Source of the DNA: Symsagittifera roscoffensis
Taxonomy: Eukaryota > Xenacoelomorpha > Acoela > Convolutidae
Length of the DNA stretch: 64,000 bases
Reading direction: 5' to 3'
NCBI RefSeq assembly: GCF_963678635.1
Contig: NC_087070.1
Location: 39,012,600 to 39,076,599, forward strand
Shown: positions 10,301 to 18,954 of the stretch, in pieces
Numbering within the stretch: the stretch's first letter is position 1
How the letters are laid out: every line of letters starts with the position of its first letter
The notes under the pieces: model-generated
Database searches by the model: none
What the model was told of the DNA's origin: nothing
Seen by the model: only the letters and a program-made list of their open reading frames with translations
Position numbers and translations under genes: made by a program

Positions 10301-13300
10301 AAGTGGCGTTGAGAGTAGTATTTGCGTTGTCTCCGGGATATGCATATCTCCCGGATGGACTGAAATTTGTGTATGCAATGGTAGCCTTACTTTCGGAGGG
10401 AAAATATGATGTGATCATATCAGCCCCGAATCGCATGATAGAAATGGAAAACCTGAGGCCACTTAAGGCTGAACTGCCTGCAGTATGGTCAGATATCTCA
10501 AACGCGATGAGAGGGTTCAAGGACCACGCGCTACACATGTTGGTGTTGGACGAAGTGCTGGGGTTGGAACTGTCCAACTTCAGTCGGCAACTCAAACTGA
10601 AACCAGGAATAGATGACGACCATCGAGTGATTACGGCAATGTCCAACGACTTGTGGTTCCGAGCAATGGAAGTGGCGAGTGAAGACACGAGAAGAAAGAA
10701 TTCACTGGAGACGAGAGCTCATCTGGAAGCGATGGTGCTGAGAACCAAGCCGGAAGCAAACCAGTGGCTACACCTGAATCCGAGAGTAGCGGCATTGGGT
10801 GCAGATACTTTTCAGCAAGGCCCAGTAATGATCACTAAGATATACGCCTACTTGTTGAAGGAGGTGAACCTGGCGGAAAATGCCGGAGAAAAGACAGCTG
10901 AGTTCGTGAACAGAATGTGTCAGATTACTCTGGAAACCTTCTGGACCCAGGAAGTGAAAGGACAGGAGGGATTTGAAAGGACAGACAGCATGCTAGAAGG
11001 ATTGGGAGCCGGATGGACCGCGTCCTTCTTGGCAAAAGTCTACCCGAAAGTCTCGCACTACTTGATAAAGGAATTCCTCCAAGCGGTAGTGAAAGTATCG
11101 ATAGTGGAATTAATAGCCCTGTTTGTAACATTTGGAGCGGAGAATTTCGTGAAAGGACCGGTGATACTGCTTACGGATGGAATACAGAACCTGCGACTAG
11201 ATGGACTTTTGACGTTGATCGCAATAACCCACGGAAACTTGGGAGGGCTGATGAAACTGGCACGTTGTCCAGAGCAGATGAAAGAGAGAGTGAGGAATCT
11301 GGATATGAAGAAATCCACAGACTCGTGGAACAAAATAAGAGACCTGAGACACACTCTTATCCAGTATCTCTTGCAGCAAAATCGCTTTGGAACCGGAGAA
11401 GACGAGACAATTGAAAGAGAGGAAGATGTTAGACGACATGTTGGAGGCATGCCGCTGTTAACAGATTTGAGCTTAGCTATGAGAATCGATCCCTTGGCAC
11501 TGATCAGAGGAGTCACGGAGTTCGTGACAGTGATCTATGGACCAGCAGTCACCTTTGCGTTCCCTGACGTTAAAGTGGAAGCATATAGGAGGTCGGTGTT
11601 GCACCTGAACCTCATATCGGCAGTGGACGGTAGTACACTGAACTGGTGTGAGCAGCACGCATTGCGAGAGCTCATGAGTGAAGATCTGTTATTTGCGAAA
11701 ATATCGGAGCCAGAGATGACAGTCATCAATTTTGACGATCACTTCTGTGACCGCATGGGAGAAGTAGAAAGAGGGCACATCGAGGTGTTTCCAAAGCTTT
11801 GGAATCTGAGGCCCTATGACAAAACGAATGGCGAAATGACCAGAGTGCCTCGTCTCACAGCAGCGTATCACAAGGTGAGAGAAGAGACGAAGGACTGGGG
11901 CGATTACAAGAAGCTACCCGAAGCAATCCCCGAATTCCCTCTGATAAGAAGGATGTTGCTCGGAGCAGTCTCCGTAGTACAAACTCCTAGGTTGAGAGCA
12001 TTCGAAACCAATGAAAGGAGAGTAGGGAATTTCTCGGCGACGATGGATCCATACTTCGTGGGGAGAAATGCCGCCGTGTTACAGTACACACGATTTGCGT
12101 ACACGGATCAAGCGACGAGAAGGCGAATAAGCAGCGCCGCTACTCCCAAGCCTGAAGGATTTGATGAGGAATGGAGACGACTAGGCTCAGCTCCAATGAG
12201 GATGAGAGGCAGGACTGAATTGCCTGAAGCCTCAGTAATCCTGACTAGTGTGAGAAAAGAGATGAAAGTTGCGGGAATATTGCAGACGAGAATTTTCCTA
12301 GCACCCTTCGGCTGCGAAGAAACTAAAGTGGTCCATGGAGAAGAGGAAGATAAATCAGCCGGTACATTGCTCATACCGAGATTCCAGGAAGAAGCTGATG
12401 ATGACAAACAAGGACCATCGAACTCGAATGGGGACAAGTCAGAAGGAGATGACGGACAGGGTGGAAACCGTCAGACGGAAGAACCCATGCAACAAGATCA
12501 AGCTGGTGGGGAGGACGACAGGGCATCGACAGGAGGAACATCCAGCCTGGATTTCAATATCTTCAGTGATCTTGAGAATAATGCAGACACGTTGGAAACG
12601 ACTGAGCCAGCGGATGAAGGCATCTCGACACTGGAACCTCCGTCAGCCTTTGAGGAGATGAAACGGAATTTGCCGGAGAGCAGCTCTCCTAGCAATACAA
12701 GAAATAACGATCAGAGAATCCTCATGGAATCACCTCGGAGGAGAAGAATAGAGGCCTCAGCCAGAGTACCTTTCTTGGGAACGCTACCCGAAGAAGAATG
12801 GGAAGTACATCACCGAGACCACGAGAGTAGGACGGGATGTAAGCTGGACAGAGTGGCGTTCATGGAAGAAGTCTGGACTGTGATTCAGAGCTATGGGACC
12901 CAGTCCATTCTCAAAACAGGTCTCAATCAACCCTTGGTGAGAGAAGTACTTGACAAGCTTGATGAGTGTGAAGGGAGACTGAGTGAGTTATTGATCGACT
13001 CAGCCACTGATGAGAGTGAAGCGAATTCTCCCATCAAGATGACACCGCAGGACAGTGAAGGAGAGGTGGTGTACCTGTCAAGGACCAGGAGAGGAACGAT
13101 GCGATCGAAAATGGTGATTGATAAAATCAATGCGATGAAAATGAAGTTAGGCAGCAGAGTGATGCCGAGGAGGATTGGAAAGACGAAAGTGGATTCGGAA
13201 ATATCGATGAAAGCTGGTAACTCAGCGAAAAGAAAACGAGTTGAGGAAGTCATGGATTTGGGGCAAGGTGATTACCAATTGTCTGGCACAGATAGAATAT

Positions 13301-16300
13301 TAACTAATATAGCGATGGTGCCACCCATTCTCATGGCGGGGTTAAAGTCAACCGGTTATAAATCCAAAAGGAGTGACCGCACTCTGACTGGAGCGACTTT
13401 AGAAATGGAAATACTCAGTCAATGTGGAGAGAGTAAAATGAGGGACTTCAAGCCATCTCCAATGAATCATGGAAAGGGAAGTGTTGCAGGACAACTAACA
13501 CCAGTGGAATACAACAGACTGACAGTGTCTGAGACAGTGTCGATAGATGAACCCACCGGTGGATACATAGAGATGTTGGAATACCGAAACTCGGCTAGAG
13601 GGCATGTAATGGCCCTGGAAGAGGAAAAAGCCATGGAGGGTTATCTGGAAACAATGTTGCAAGGCACCACCCTCAAGCAGAAGGCGTACGGAACTTTGGC
13701 GTCGTCTGACGTACAGGCGGAGACGATCGAGCAGTTGGTGAGCCTTCCATGGAAAGCAGTAGTATTGAGGTATTTCGAAGAGGAAATGAGGACTACGCCA
13801 AGAATACATGCTCTCGTGGCAGTACCTTACGTAAGGACAGAATTACAACTCAGGCTCGCCTGGTGCATGATGGGACTGACTAGCGAAGAATATGATTCGG
13901 GAGAAAGGAAGAGATCAAAGGAGGAAAAAGTTTTCCTTATGACGAATCTGAGGGATCTGATAGTCCAGGAGGGAGCAGCAGTAGCGTGTGCAAAGCGGAG
14001 AGACGCTCTCTGTTTCATTCGATTCCTGATAGAGCAGATTTCAGTACCTGCATTAAGCACTTGTGTTAAAATGTTGAAGGAAGGCGATGAGCGAACGAAA
14101 GCCATGTTCTTACTAGCAATGCTGGATATGCAGCAAAGTAAACCGATGAGGGTGAACATGAAAGAACCTGAAGAACTGGAACCCATGAAAAAGATAGATG
14201 AGATCAGGAGATTCTCAAACAAGGAGTTGAGGCTCACTAAAGAATCTATGGGAGCATTGCCAAAATCCAGTGAATACTGTGGACCGATCAAGAAGAAGTC
14301 CTATAGCTATGTGTCCGGGATTATAGGGATAGCATACAATCCTTTCCTGAGTGAAGACATACGTGATTGCTTCTTTGATTATGAGCAGGCGGTGTTACTA
14401 AGATTCTGGACGTCCAGAATTGTGACGACTAAGAGCGTTAACAATCCACAGGCCAAATTGGGATTGGTCTTGGAAGAAGAGGTGACTGCACCTTCAGTGC
14501 CAAAATCCGACAAGAGAGTGGAATTTGGGTTGGGGTTCTCAGATGAATTACTGAGAACGAGCTTGATGGCAGTGTGGGAATTGATGAAGCCATCGTGGTG
14601 TCCTAGTCCCAACGCTGACTCAATATTACGGGCGACACAGGACGTACAGAGGGAACTGAATGTGGACTGTAACCTGCGTGACCTCAACATCATATATAAT
14701 GTGATGATAACAGCCTCTAAGAGCAACGGAGAAGATAGAGTGGAGTTGCCTGGCTGGGGACCAGAAGACTGGGTCAAACCTGGTAGCTGTCTGGCGGAAG
14801 TCTGTGGACTAGAGGGTCACGTTTGTGGAAGTCTAGACTGTGTGAAAACCCTGGAGAAACAACACAAGCAGTTGACGGTATTGTTTGGAAATGTAGTGAT
14901 TAAAGCAAGAACGGAAACGGAACTGATAGCAGATTGCCATGGAGGAACCGATGTGAATCTAGTGACAGCACTAGGATTCTACAGCATGTTTGGTTCTTTA
15001 GAGTCACTATTGAATCTAGAACAGAAACATGAGATGGTCACAGCCATCAGCGTAGAGGTATTCCCAGGAGTTCTGCAGACTGAGCAGAAGTATATAGGAA
15101 AATGGAGGGAAGCAATCGAAACGGAGATGAACATCAGACACAGCGAAACTTATTGTAGACCATCAGGAGCACGATATTTGGTGGGTTCAACGTTGGCTCC
15201 AATGTGCAAGAGCAGATACCCTGTACATTTCGTGGCTGTGGACGTGAAGAGCACAAGAACGATCGTGGATCAAGCTTTTTCAGTGCCGAAGTGCGTGAGG
15301 TTGGCAAGAATGTCTGAAAAGTCTTACGAGTTACTGTGTAAGATTTTCTCAGCAGTTCCAGAAAGAACCAAAGAAGAGTTGGAGTCAATACTAGGAAAGA
15401 AATTCATGGGATATGTGAGCGGGAACTTCAGTGACTTTGAAAAACAGAAACAGAGAGGATCAACTGTCACAGATTACAATGCAGTAGATGAGAATGATGA
15501 AATCCACCGAGTGATGATGGAAGTGGAACCATTGCTGGAAGCTTCGGGAAAACGTAATTGGAGGAGCATCATGTTGACGCATGATGAGTTTCCTTGCCAC
15601 TGCTTGCTGCAGACCTGGTGGTATCCCAAGCGTAGTAATCTGGTGTTGATCTGGGACTCTGGAGAGCTGCTCTCCATGGGTTTACCAGATTCATCACAGC
15701 CCATAACAATAGTGATAGTGGGAGTTATGATGGCGATACGATGGCTGGAAGCTCATGTGAGAGAAAATAATGGACAGGAAGCACCGACGAGAGAACAATT
15801 GCAGAAATTAGATTGTCTAAAAGATTTAGATCTTTTTGAGACAATGTGCAAAGTTCTAAACATTCCGATGGAAGTGAAGAAGATATGGGCAAGAAAACGA
15901 TTGATGCCATGGTTCAGAGCTAACATGACTGCATGGTTGTATGAGTATGCGAAAAAGCATATGTCGAAACATGGCAGAGTGTACAGTGAATATCAGCTGG
16001 ACATTGGGGCAGGAGCTTTCAAGCGAGCTTTCGTGACCCATCGGAATGCAGTGACCACCGCTGTGAAAAGAATTTCCAGGACGAGCGAGCGTAGTGGAAA
16101 TGAGAAGGCAGAGATGCTGAAAGAAGATTTGGAGAGAAACGTGACGTTGTGTCTCCACAACAGCTTCTGTAGAAACAGAGAATCAAACGTGGATCCCCTA
16201 CCTTGCTGTAAACAGAGGGTGGAAGAGCAGAAGTGTTGGAGGACGGCTTCCAACAGCGTCAGGATAGTCAATGACGTGCTACAAGACACGGAGACCGAGA

Positions 16301-16341
16301 GTGCAGAGTCAGCATCACAGGAGGAGGAAATGGAGCATTGA
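7396..16341 (+). CDS. Giant second ORF of the retrotransposon, 2,981 aa, with SGNH-hydrolase domain
   Basis: One uninterrupted frame occupies the place of env downstream of pol. The chosen start is the first ATG (7396); five codons upstream there is only a TTG. Visible: an N-terminal coiled coil (about residues 155-225), then an SGNH/GDSL esterase signature with GDS (Ser411), GTND (458-461) and DGIHFD (Asp554, His557), so nucleophile, oxyanion Asn and Asp-His pair are all present. A second, weaker module follows (ANS at 869-871, GIND at 920-923). A low-complexity acidic stretch lies at about 1660-1770. A Cys/His cluster at about 2465-2485 and a Cys-rich C-terminus could bind metal. No signal peptide or clear membrane segment was seen, so it is not an ordinary envelope protein. 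Decayed copies of the same protein fill the minus strand at 25-40 kb and 60-64 kb. The esterase call rests on the motifs; function in the element is unknown. Confidence 0.9.
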   Translation: MDNFNLDELMDLAEAYVGPMVDAIYRRLIERDFALEDPEVVMLLTALINILGHDNRGDRPTEVLLMAAYGERGVLDRPNMRVMRWRNGALSGSDLANEPGLGSSRTYQPGEMPMPSKPKPGLTRMHQEMNSEATSSGSPLRVAVPPKGARVTQKVQTNQTIQDLDEMNDQLRSTKKELDDMTKTMLAMEEDRDMWRKLFEDCNKKQGQEIERLRQEYKERSEQVALTTSIEKVIPARDIPRGQSPMELLTPREMSQTTETRLPAETNRVTIPDPSDTLGDPVVEQTVRKLIETAGRLVANKNAPGSGVTAPYGTIYDTGRVQLSQTIIRQGISDVTPLRGSSKITERKVRKMPAKKVSRVMDVQKNNQLKYNFTGVPETDPRACFNRATWSPAVNLQQPPLGTSHLILGDSLVRVLTNLRTSWVTTVMAFGGATIAQLYRMVELMNPGRIPSVMILVGTNDISRGSDEQEAQWESMMVCLFTTLWQKFSCAVLTVCTVPMNARNLTASGRRHNEGVMRWNIIIRNLANRNAGRMILMDIEHELRAMEQARLTSDGIHFDTIEGQAWLNRVFQERLDELEAELSDTGVLKEEGTVNDTVITTFVPPNLETRLGTVPAAINYRQQSSSESGRRTDVQDRLGEAPTRRTIHPRRRIGPVNQPNEGVAGTSRSDTRSETTSSSREERPNRGSLLWSRPMPSPWHIYKEELMKLDLQKVSFIEDARRMLNGATLSVSRLYSITGVDWLIAASINFSSTTALRFADLEGLPSNNTMGPVNARPLQDVRLNHEERNREERPGRFLTARAPIGQHVKIFKQLTTPPSHVKERVYPKQVNQDGDAQRYGGLTAIKKDESIFAAYDKAEMRKAKIMVVANSEFVYTSKSLFWPDVIMLAAVDLDLLQSVSLAIGVQRQTEMNPITIVFAGINDHLHSRGFLSRLRDPATAENAVWPAIKDILESMGEVVDATKEGTFNKVALRVVFALSPGYAYLPDGLKFVYAMVALLSEGKYDVIISAPNRMIEMENLRPLKAELPAVWSDISNAMRGFKDHALHMLVLDEVLGLELSNFSRQLKLKPGIDDDHRVITAMSNDLWFRAMEVASEDTRRKNSLETRAHLEAMVLRTKPEANQWLHLNPRVAALGADTFQQGPVMITKIYAYLLKEVNLAENAGEKTAEFVNRMCQITLETFWTQEVKGQEGFERTDSMLEGLGAGWTASFLAKVYPKVSHYLIKEFLQAVVKVSIVELIALFVTFGAENFVKGPVILLTDGIQNLRLDGLLTLIAITHGNLGGLMKLARCPEQMKERVRNLDMKKSTDSWNKIRDLRHTLIQYLLQQNRFGTGEDETIEREEDVRRHVGGMPLLTDLSLAMRIDPLALIRGVTEFVTVIYGPAVTFAFPDVKVEAYRRSVLHLNLISAVDGSTLNWCEQHALRELMSEDLLFAKISEPEMTVINFDDHFCDRMGEVERGHIEVFPKLWNLRPYDKTNGEMTRVPRLTAAYHKVREETKDWGDYKKLPEAIPEFPLIRRMLLGAVSVVQTPRLRAFETNERRVGNFSATMDPYFVGRNAAVLQYTRFAYTDQATRRRISSAATPKPEGFDEEWRRLGSAPMRMRGRTELPEASVILTSVRKEMKVAGILQTRIFLAPFGCEETKVVHGEEEDKSAGTLLIPRFQEEADDDKQGPSNSNGDKSEGDDGQGGNRQTEEPMQQDQAGGEDDRASTGGTSSLDFNIFSDLENNADTLETTEPADEGISTLEPPSAFEEMKRNLPESSSPSNTRNNDQRILMESPRRRRIEASARVPFLGTLPEEEWEVHHRDHESRTGCKLDRVAFMEEVWTVIQSYGTQSILKTGLNQPLVREVLDKLDECEGRLSELLIDSATDESEANSPIKMTPQDSEGEVVYLSRTRRGTMRSKMVIDKINAMKMKLGSRVMPRRIGKTKVDSEISMKAGNSAKRKRVEEVMDLGQGDYQLSGTDRILTNIAMVPPILMAGLKSTGYKSKRSDRTLTGATLEMEILSQCGESKMRDFKPSPMNHGKGSVAGQLTPVEYNRLTVSETVSIDEPTGGYIEMLEYRNSARGHVMALEEEKAMEGYLETMLQGTTLKQKAYGTLASSDVQAETIEQLVSLPWKAVVLRYFEEEMRTTPRIHALVAVPYVRTELQLRLAWCMMGLTSEEYDSGERKRSKEEKVFLMTNLRDLIVQEGAAVACAKRRDALCFIRFLIEQISVPALSTCVKMLKEGDERTKAMFLLAMLDMQQSKPMRVNMKEPEELEPMKKIDEIRRFSNKELRLTKESMGALPKSSEYCGPIKKKSYSYVSGIIGIAYNPFLSEDIRDCFFDYEQAVLLRFWTSRIVTTKSVNNPQAKLGLVLEEEVTAPSVPKSDKRVEFGLGFSDELLRTSLMAVWELMKPSWCPSPNADSILRATQDVQRELNVDCNLRDLNIIYNVMITASKSNGEDRVELPGWGPEDWVKPGSCLAEVCGLEGHVCGSLDCVKTLEKQHKQLTVLFGNVVIKARTETELIADCHGGTDVNLVTALGFYSMFGSLESLLNLEQKHEMVTAISVEVFPGVLQTEQKYIGKWREAIETEMNIRHSETYCRPSGARYLVGSTLAPMCKSRYPVHFVAVDVKSTRTIVDQAFSVPKCVRLARMSEKSYELLCKIFSAVPERTKEELESILGKKFMGYVSGNFSDFEKQKQRGSTVTDYNAVDENDEIHRVMMEVEPLLEASGKRNWRSIMLTHDEFPCHCLLQTWWYPKRSNLVLIWDSGELLSMGLPDSSQPITIVIVGVMMAIRWLEAHVRENNGQEAPTREQLQKLDCLKDLDLFETMCKVLNIPMEVKKIWARKRLMPWFRANMTAWLYEYAKKHMSKHGRVYSEYQLDIGAGAFKRAFVTHRNAVTTAVKRISRTSERSGNEKAEMLKEDLERNVTLCLHNSFCRNRESNVDPLPCCKQRVEEQKCWRTASNSVRIVNDVLQDTETESAESASQEEEMEH

Positions 16342-17148
16342 TGAATGGTCGAGAAAACAAGAGGCAACAAGAAAGAAAATTAGAAGAATTTAGAAGTTTT
16401 AGAACTTCTAAACGACGAAAAAAGAAGAGAACAAAGGGATGATGAAGAAAAGTTAAAACTCAAAATTGTTTTATGTGTGTGAAAAACTCAAATGAGAAAC
16501 CAAGCAACCAAGTTGTAATTGAAAACTGAAACATTTAAGTTGAGTTTGGAAATTGTTGCATTTATAAATTTGCATTTTTGTTTTAGTTGAAGTGGCTTTA
16601 GAGACACTCACTTATTATTTATTTAGAAAGGCTTGAGGGAAGAGTATATTTAAATATTCCAGCCTGCATGATTGTTTTTAATCACTTAGGAAGACTGATC
16701 ACTTTGTGGTGACATGAAAAACTTGAGTAACTTCTTGAGGAGGGAGGTTGTTGTATTGTTCTTTCTAACCACAAAGTTCCTTAGTTTTAATATTCAGGAC
16801 AATAAACAAGCAAGATTTCCGAAGGGAAGGAGCATAGTAGGATAATTTTAGCTTGTTGGTTGGCAGGACTGTCCTGCAAGCCAACACCTTTTAAATCTAG
16901 GAGAAAAAGTTTCAATCGGGATATTGACACTGGAAGTCAGAAAATATGTTTTATCTTAAGTCATATCCTCAATGTGCAGATTAATGAAAGAATTTGAAGG
17001 CTATAGTGATGTAGGATGATGCCATTTATATTCTGCAGTGAGTCGATGTGACGTAGGTAAAAGTAATTTCGTGCATTTTGTAAACTCTGCTCGATGACAC
17101 TGTAACCACTTAGAACATTGCGCGATTCAATGAGGACATTGACCGGAC
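16342..17148 (+). other. 3' non-coding region of element 1
   Basis: There is no ORF of note between the ORF2 stop and the polypurine tract. The start is purine-rich and the rest is AT-rich, with an AATAAA at about 16800. No repeat shared with other parts of the window was noticed. Confidence 0.6.
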
Positions 17149-17161
17149 TGTCCGGGGAGTA
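17149..17161 (+). promoter_or_regulatory. Putative polypurine tract before the 3' LTR
   Basis: TGTCCGGGGAG followed by TA directly precedes the TG that opens the LTR. Position and the GGGGAG core fit a plus-strand primer site. The same 11 bases occur four times within pol as part of a 13-mer. Confidence 0.6.
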
Positions 17162-17330
17162 TGTGACATTCGACCAGAATGGCCAAAATGCAGTCTCTGC
17201 AGAATTCGGTATTTTAGCAGCAAGCCTTCCGAATTGGCGATTTGGAGCGGATAGGGACGTTGTTTGAACGATTAGCCAAACGGTGAAGGCTAGAAGATTC
17301 TGGAATTCTAATTTTTAAAAATTCGAATTA

Positions 17331-17338
17331 TGACGTCA
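17331..17338 (+). promoter_or_regulatory. TGACGTCA box (CRE/ATF-type) in the LTR
   Basis: This is a perfect 8-bp CRE palindrome within the LTR, about 170 bp from its start. The minus-strand LTR has the same 8 bp at 58061-58068, and the family-B LTRs have TGATGTCA at the matching place. A binding site for a CREB/ATF-type bZIP factor is a reasonable inference. Confidence 0.55.
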
Positions 17339-17481
17339 TATTTCTGAGAAACGTCAGAAACGGCCATTTTTAGCTAAAAGAGCAAGAAAAAACAGAACAA
17401 CTTTTATCTGCGATTACGAACAGTACGAAATCGAGACTAAAAAACTACAACGAACTACCGAACAGCAGAGGACGTTCCGAG

Positions 17482-17531
17482 TTGCAACTATTGTGCTGTT
17501 ACAATAGTTGCAAGGCCGTTGCGAGCAACGG
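17482..17531 (+). other. Two adjacent perfect hairpins in the LTR
   Basis: The first has a 13-bp perfect stem (TTGCAACTATTGT, 17482-17494, with 17501-17513) and a 6-nt loop. The second, two bases on, has a 7-bp perfect stem (CCGTTGC, 17516-17522, with 17525-17531). In the LTR copy at 57.9 kb the 13-bp stem is unchanged while its loop differs; in the second hairpin the loop-closing pair is altered. Confidence 0.7.
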
Positions 17532-18174
17532 TGAAGGGTAAAACCCAGCCTTCCGAGTTATTGTGAACTGGATATTAAGAAGCTTGATTCACCGGATTCA
17601 AGAATCCGGAAGGGTCTCGGGACGTGGACTTTTATGAACTTATATTGAATTTTAGCATCCGTCATGTCCTGACTTGAATTTAATTAAGATCTTAATTCGT
17701 TTTGACAAGAATGAGGAGCTAGAAGTAGGGGGGAAAGGGTTGATCCATCTTCGATGGAGATGATGATTTTTATCTACTGAACAAAAACAATAGTAATATA
17801 ATAAGTAGTAGCCCTGTTTTTAGGAGTGACCTCGTGGTCTGGGGATACTGAGACCCAGCCATGAGCTCACTATTTTTGCATGTAATCTAGTTAATTTGAG
17901 CGTTCTGGTCGAAGCCGGAGAACAGTAACGTTTTTGTCAGCCTGATGTAAGAAAGACCACCGAAAAGTACTGGCTTGGTAGAGACGGTGAAAAACATGCA
18001 AAGCTCTGTTTAGACGCTAGCCAGTCGTCTTAAGACTTAGTTTTGTTATCCGTCGATATGTATCTTCCGGGCGAATGTTACAGTATTTCCCATGGGATGC
18101 ATTCCAAGGTCTCATAGACCCAAGAACATTTACCCTAAACTAGCAAAAATCAAATTGTCGAACTTGCCTTATGT

Positions 18175-18941
18175 ATGCAACGATATCGAAGCGAAATTAA
18201 ATCTCCAATTGCCAATAGACATAATTCAAATCCCATATTCCAACGTGAGACCTGTATCGTAACTGAACCGGGTCAGTATGTTTACACAGGAAGAGCAATT
18301 TTAGAAGTTAAAATACAAAACGAAGAACAAGAGAAAAAGCTGAAGGACTGGTCTTACAAATCGAGAATAGATGGCTTCAAATTGTGGGAAGGTGTAGAAA
18401 TCTCGTTTCACAAACCTTCACTACATGAATGTCAAAAATGCAAGATGTCTGGACGCCAAGAAAAAAGTCATCACGATGATTGGTGCAACATAGGGAACCA
18501 AATAACCAATAATCCAAATAATCACTACCAAAAAAACCAAGCTCCAATAATGCCAGCGACGAGAAAAACGATGACGAAACAACAAGCGATAAGTTTTGTA
18601 ATGGTACCGGAAATGAAGAAGAGAAGAATGTTGACGCACCACCATCTAGAGTTTTGATTGATGAATCTAAAATAAACAGTGCAGCAACTCCAAGCGAAGA
18701 AAAACAAAAGGATGAGGTTCTCAACAATCAGGTCGTAGATTTTCATTCTTACTCTGCAAAAGAAAAAAAAGACAATTTAAATATCGAAAATAACAAACGA
18801 AAATGTTCCTCTGACGGAAGAATGCTTACAAAAAGAGAGCGTGAAACTTCACCAACCTCTTGGTCAGTTTTAACACGGAAGAAAGGGCCAAAAATGAAAT
18901 CTAAAAATAACGGTGAAGACTTGGTTGGAGGGAAGTATTAG
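18175..18941 (+). pseudogene. LINE ORF1 remnant with zinc knuckle
   Basis: An open stretch runs to 18657 and continues in another frame to 18941. It contains a basic/aromatic region and a C-x2-C-x9-H-x4-C zinc-knuckle-like motif at about 18430-18486, then a lysine-rich hydrophilic tail. LINE ORF1 proteins with such knuckles bind the element's RNA. The homologous positions upstream of the first ATG read in a different frame, so the N-terminus is frameshifted. Closely related knuckles occur in the copies at 23710-23976 and 58464-58730, where the Gly-His before the last Cys is kept. Confidence 0.7.
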
Positions 18942-18954
18942 CAAAATTTCTATG

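Larger units (their letters stand above)
17162..18082 (+). repeat. 3' LTR of element 1 (921 bp)
   Basis: The repeat opens TGTGACATTCG and closes CGAATGTTACA, giving TG...CA ends and a terminal inverted repeat matching at 10 of 11 bases. A homologous copy lies on the minus strand at 57326-58238 with the same ends. It contains a TGACGTCA box, two adjacent hairpins and, near its 3' side, a block around CTGAGACCCAGCCATGA that is shared with the otherwise diverged family-B LTRs. LINE sequence begins immediately after it, so element 1 is inserted at the 5' part of a LINE. Confidence 0.85.

Noticed and set aside
11013-11414. Plus-strand 133-codon open stretch inside ORF2 in another frame
   Set aside because: It lies within the uninterrupted main frame, shows no motif, and its length is expected by chance in such a long GC-moderate ORF.
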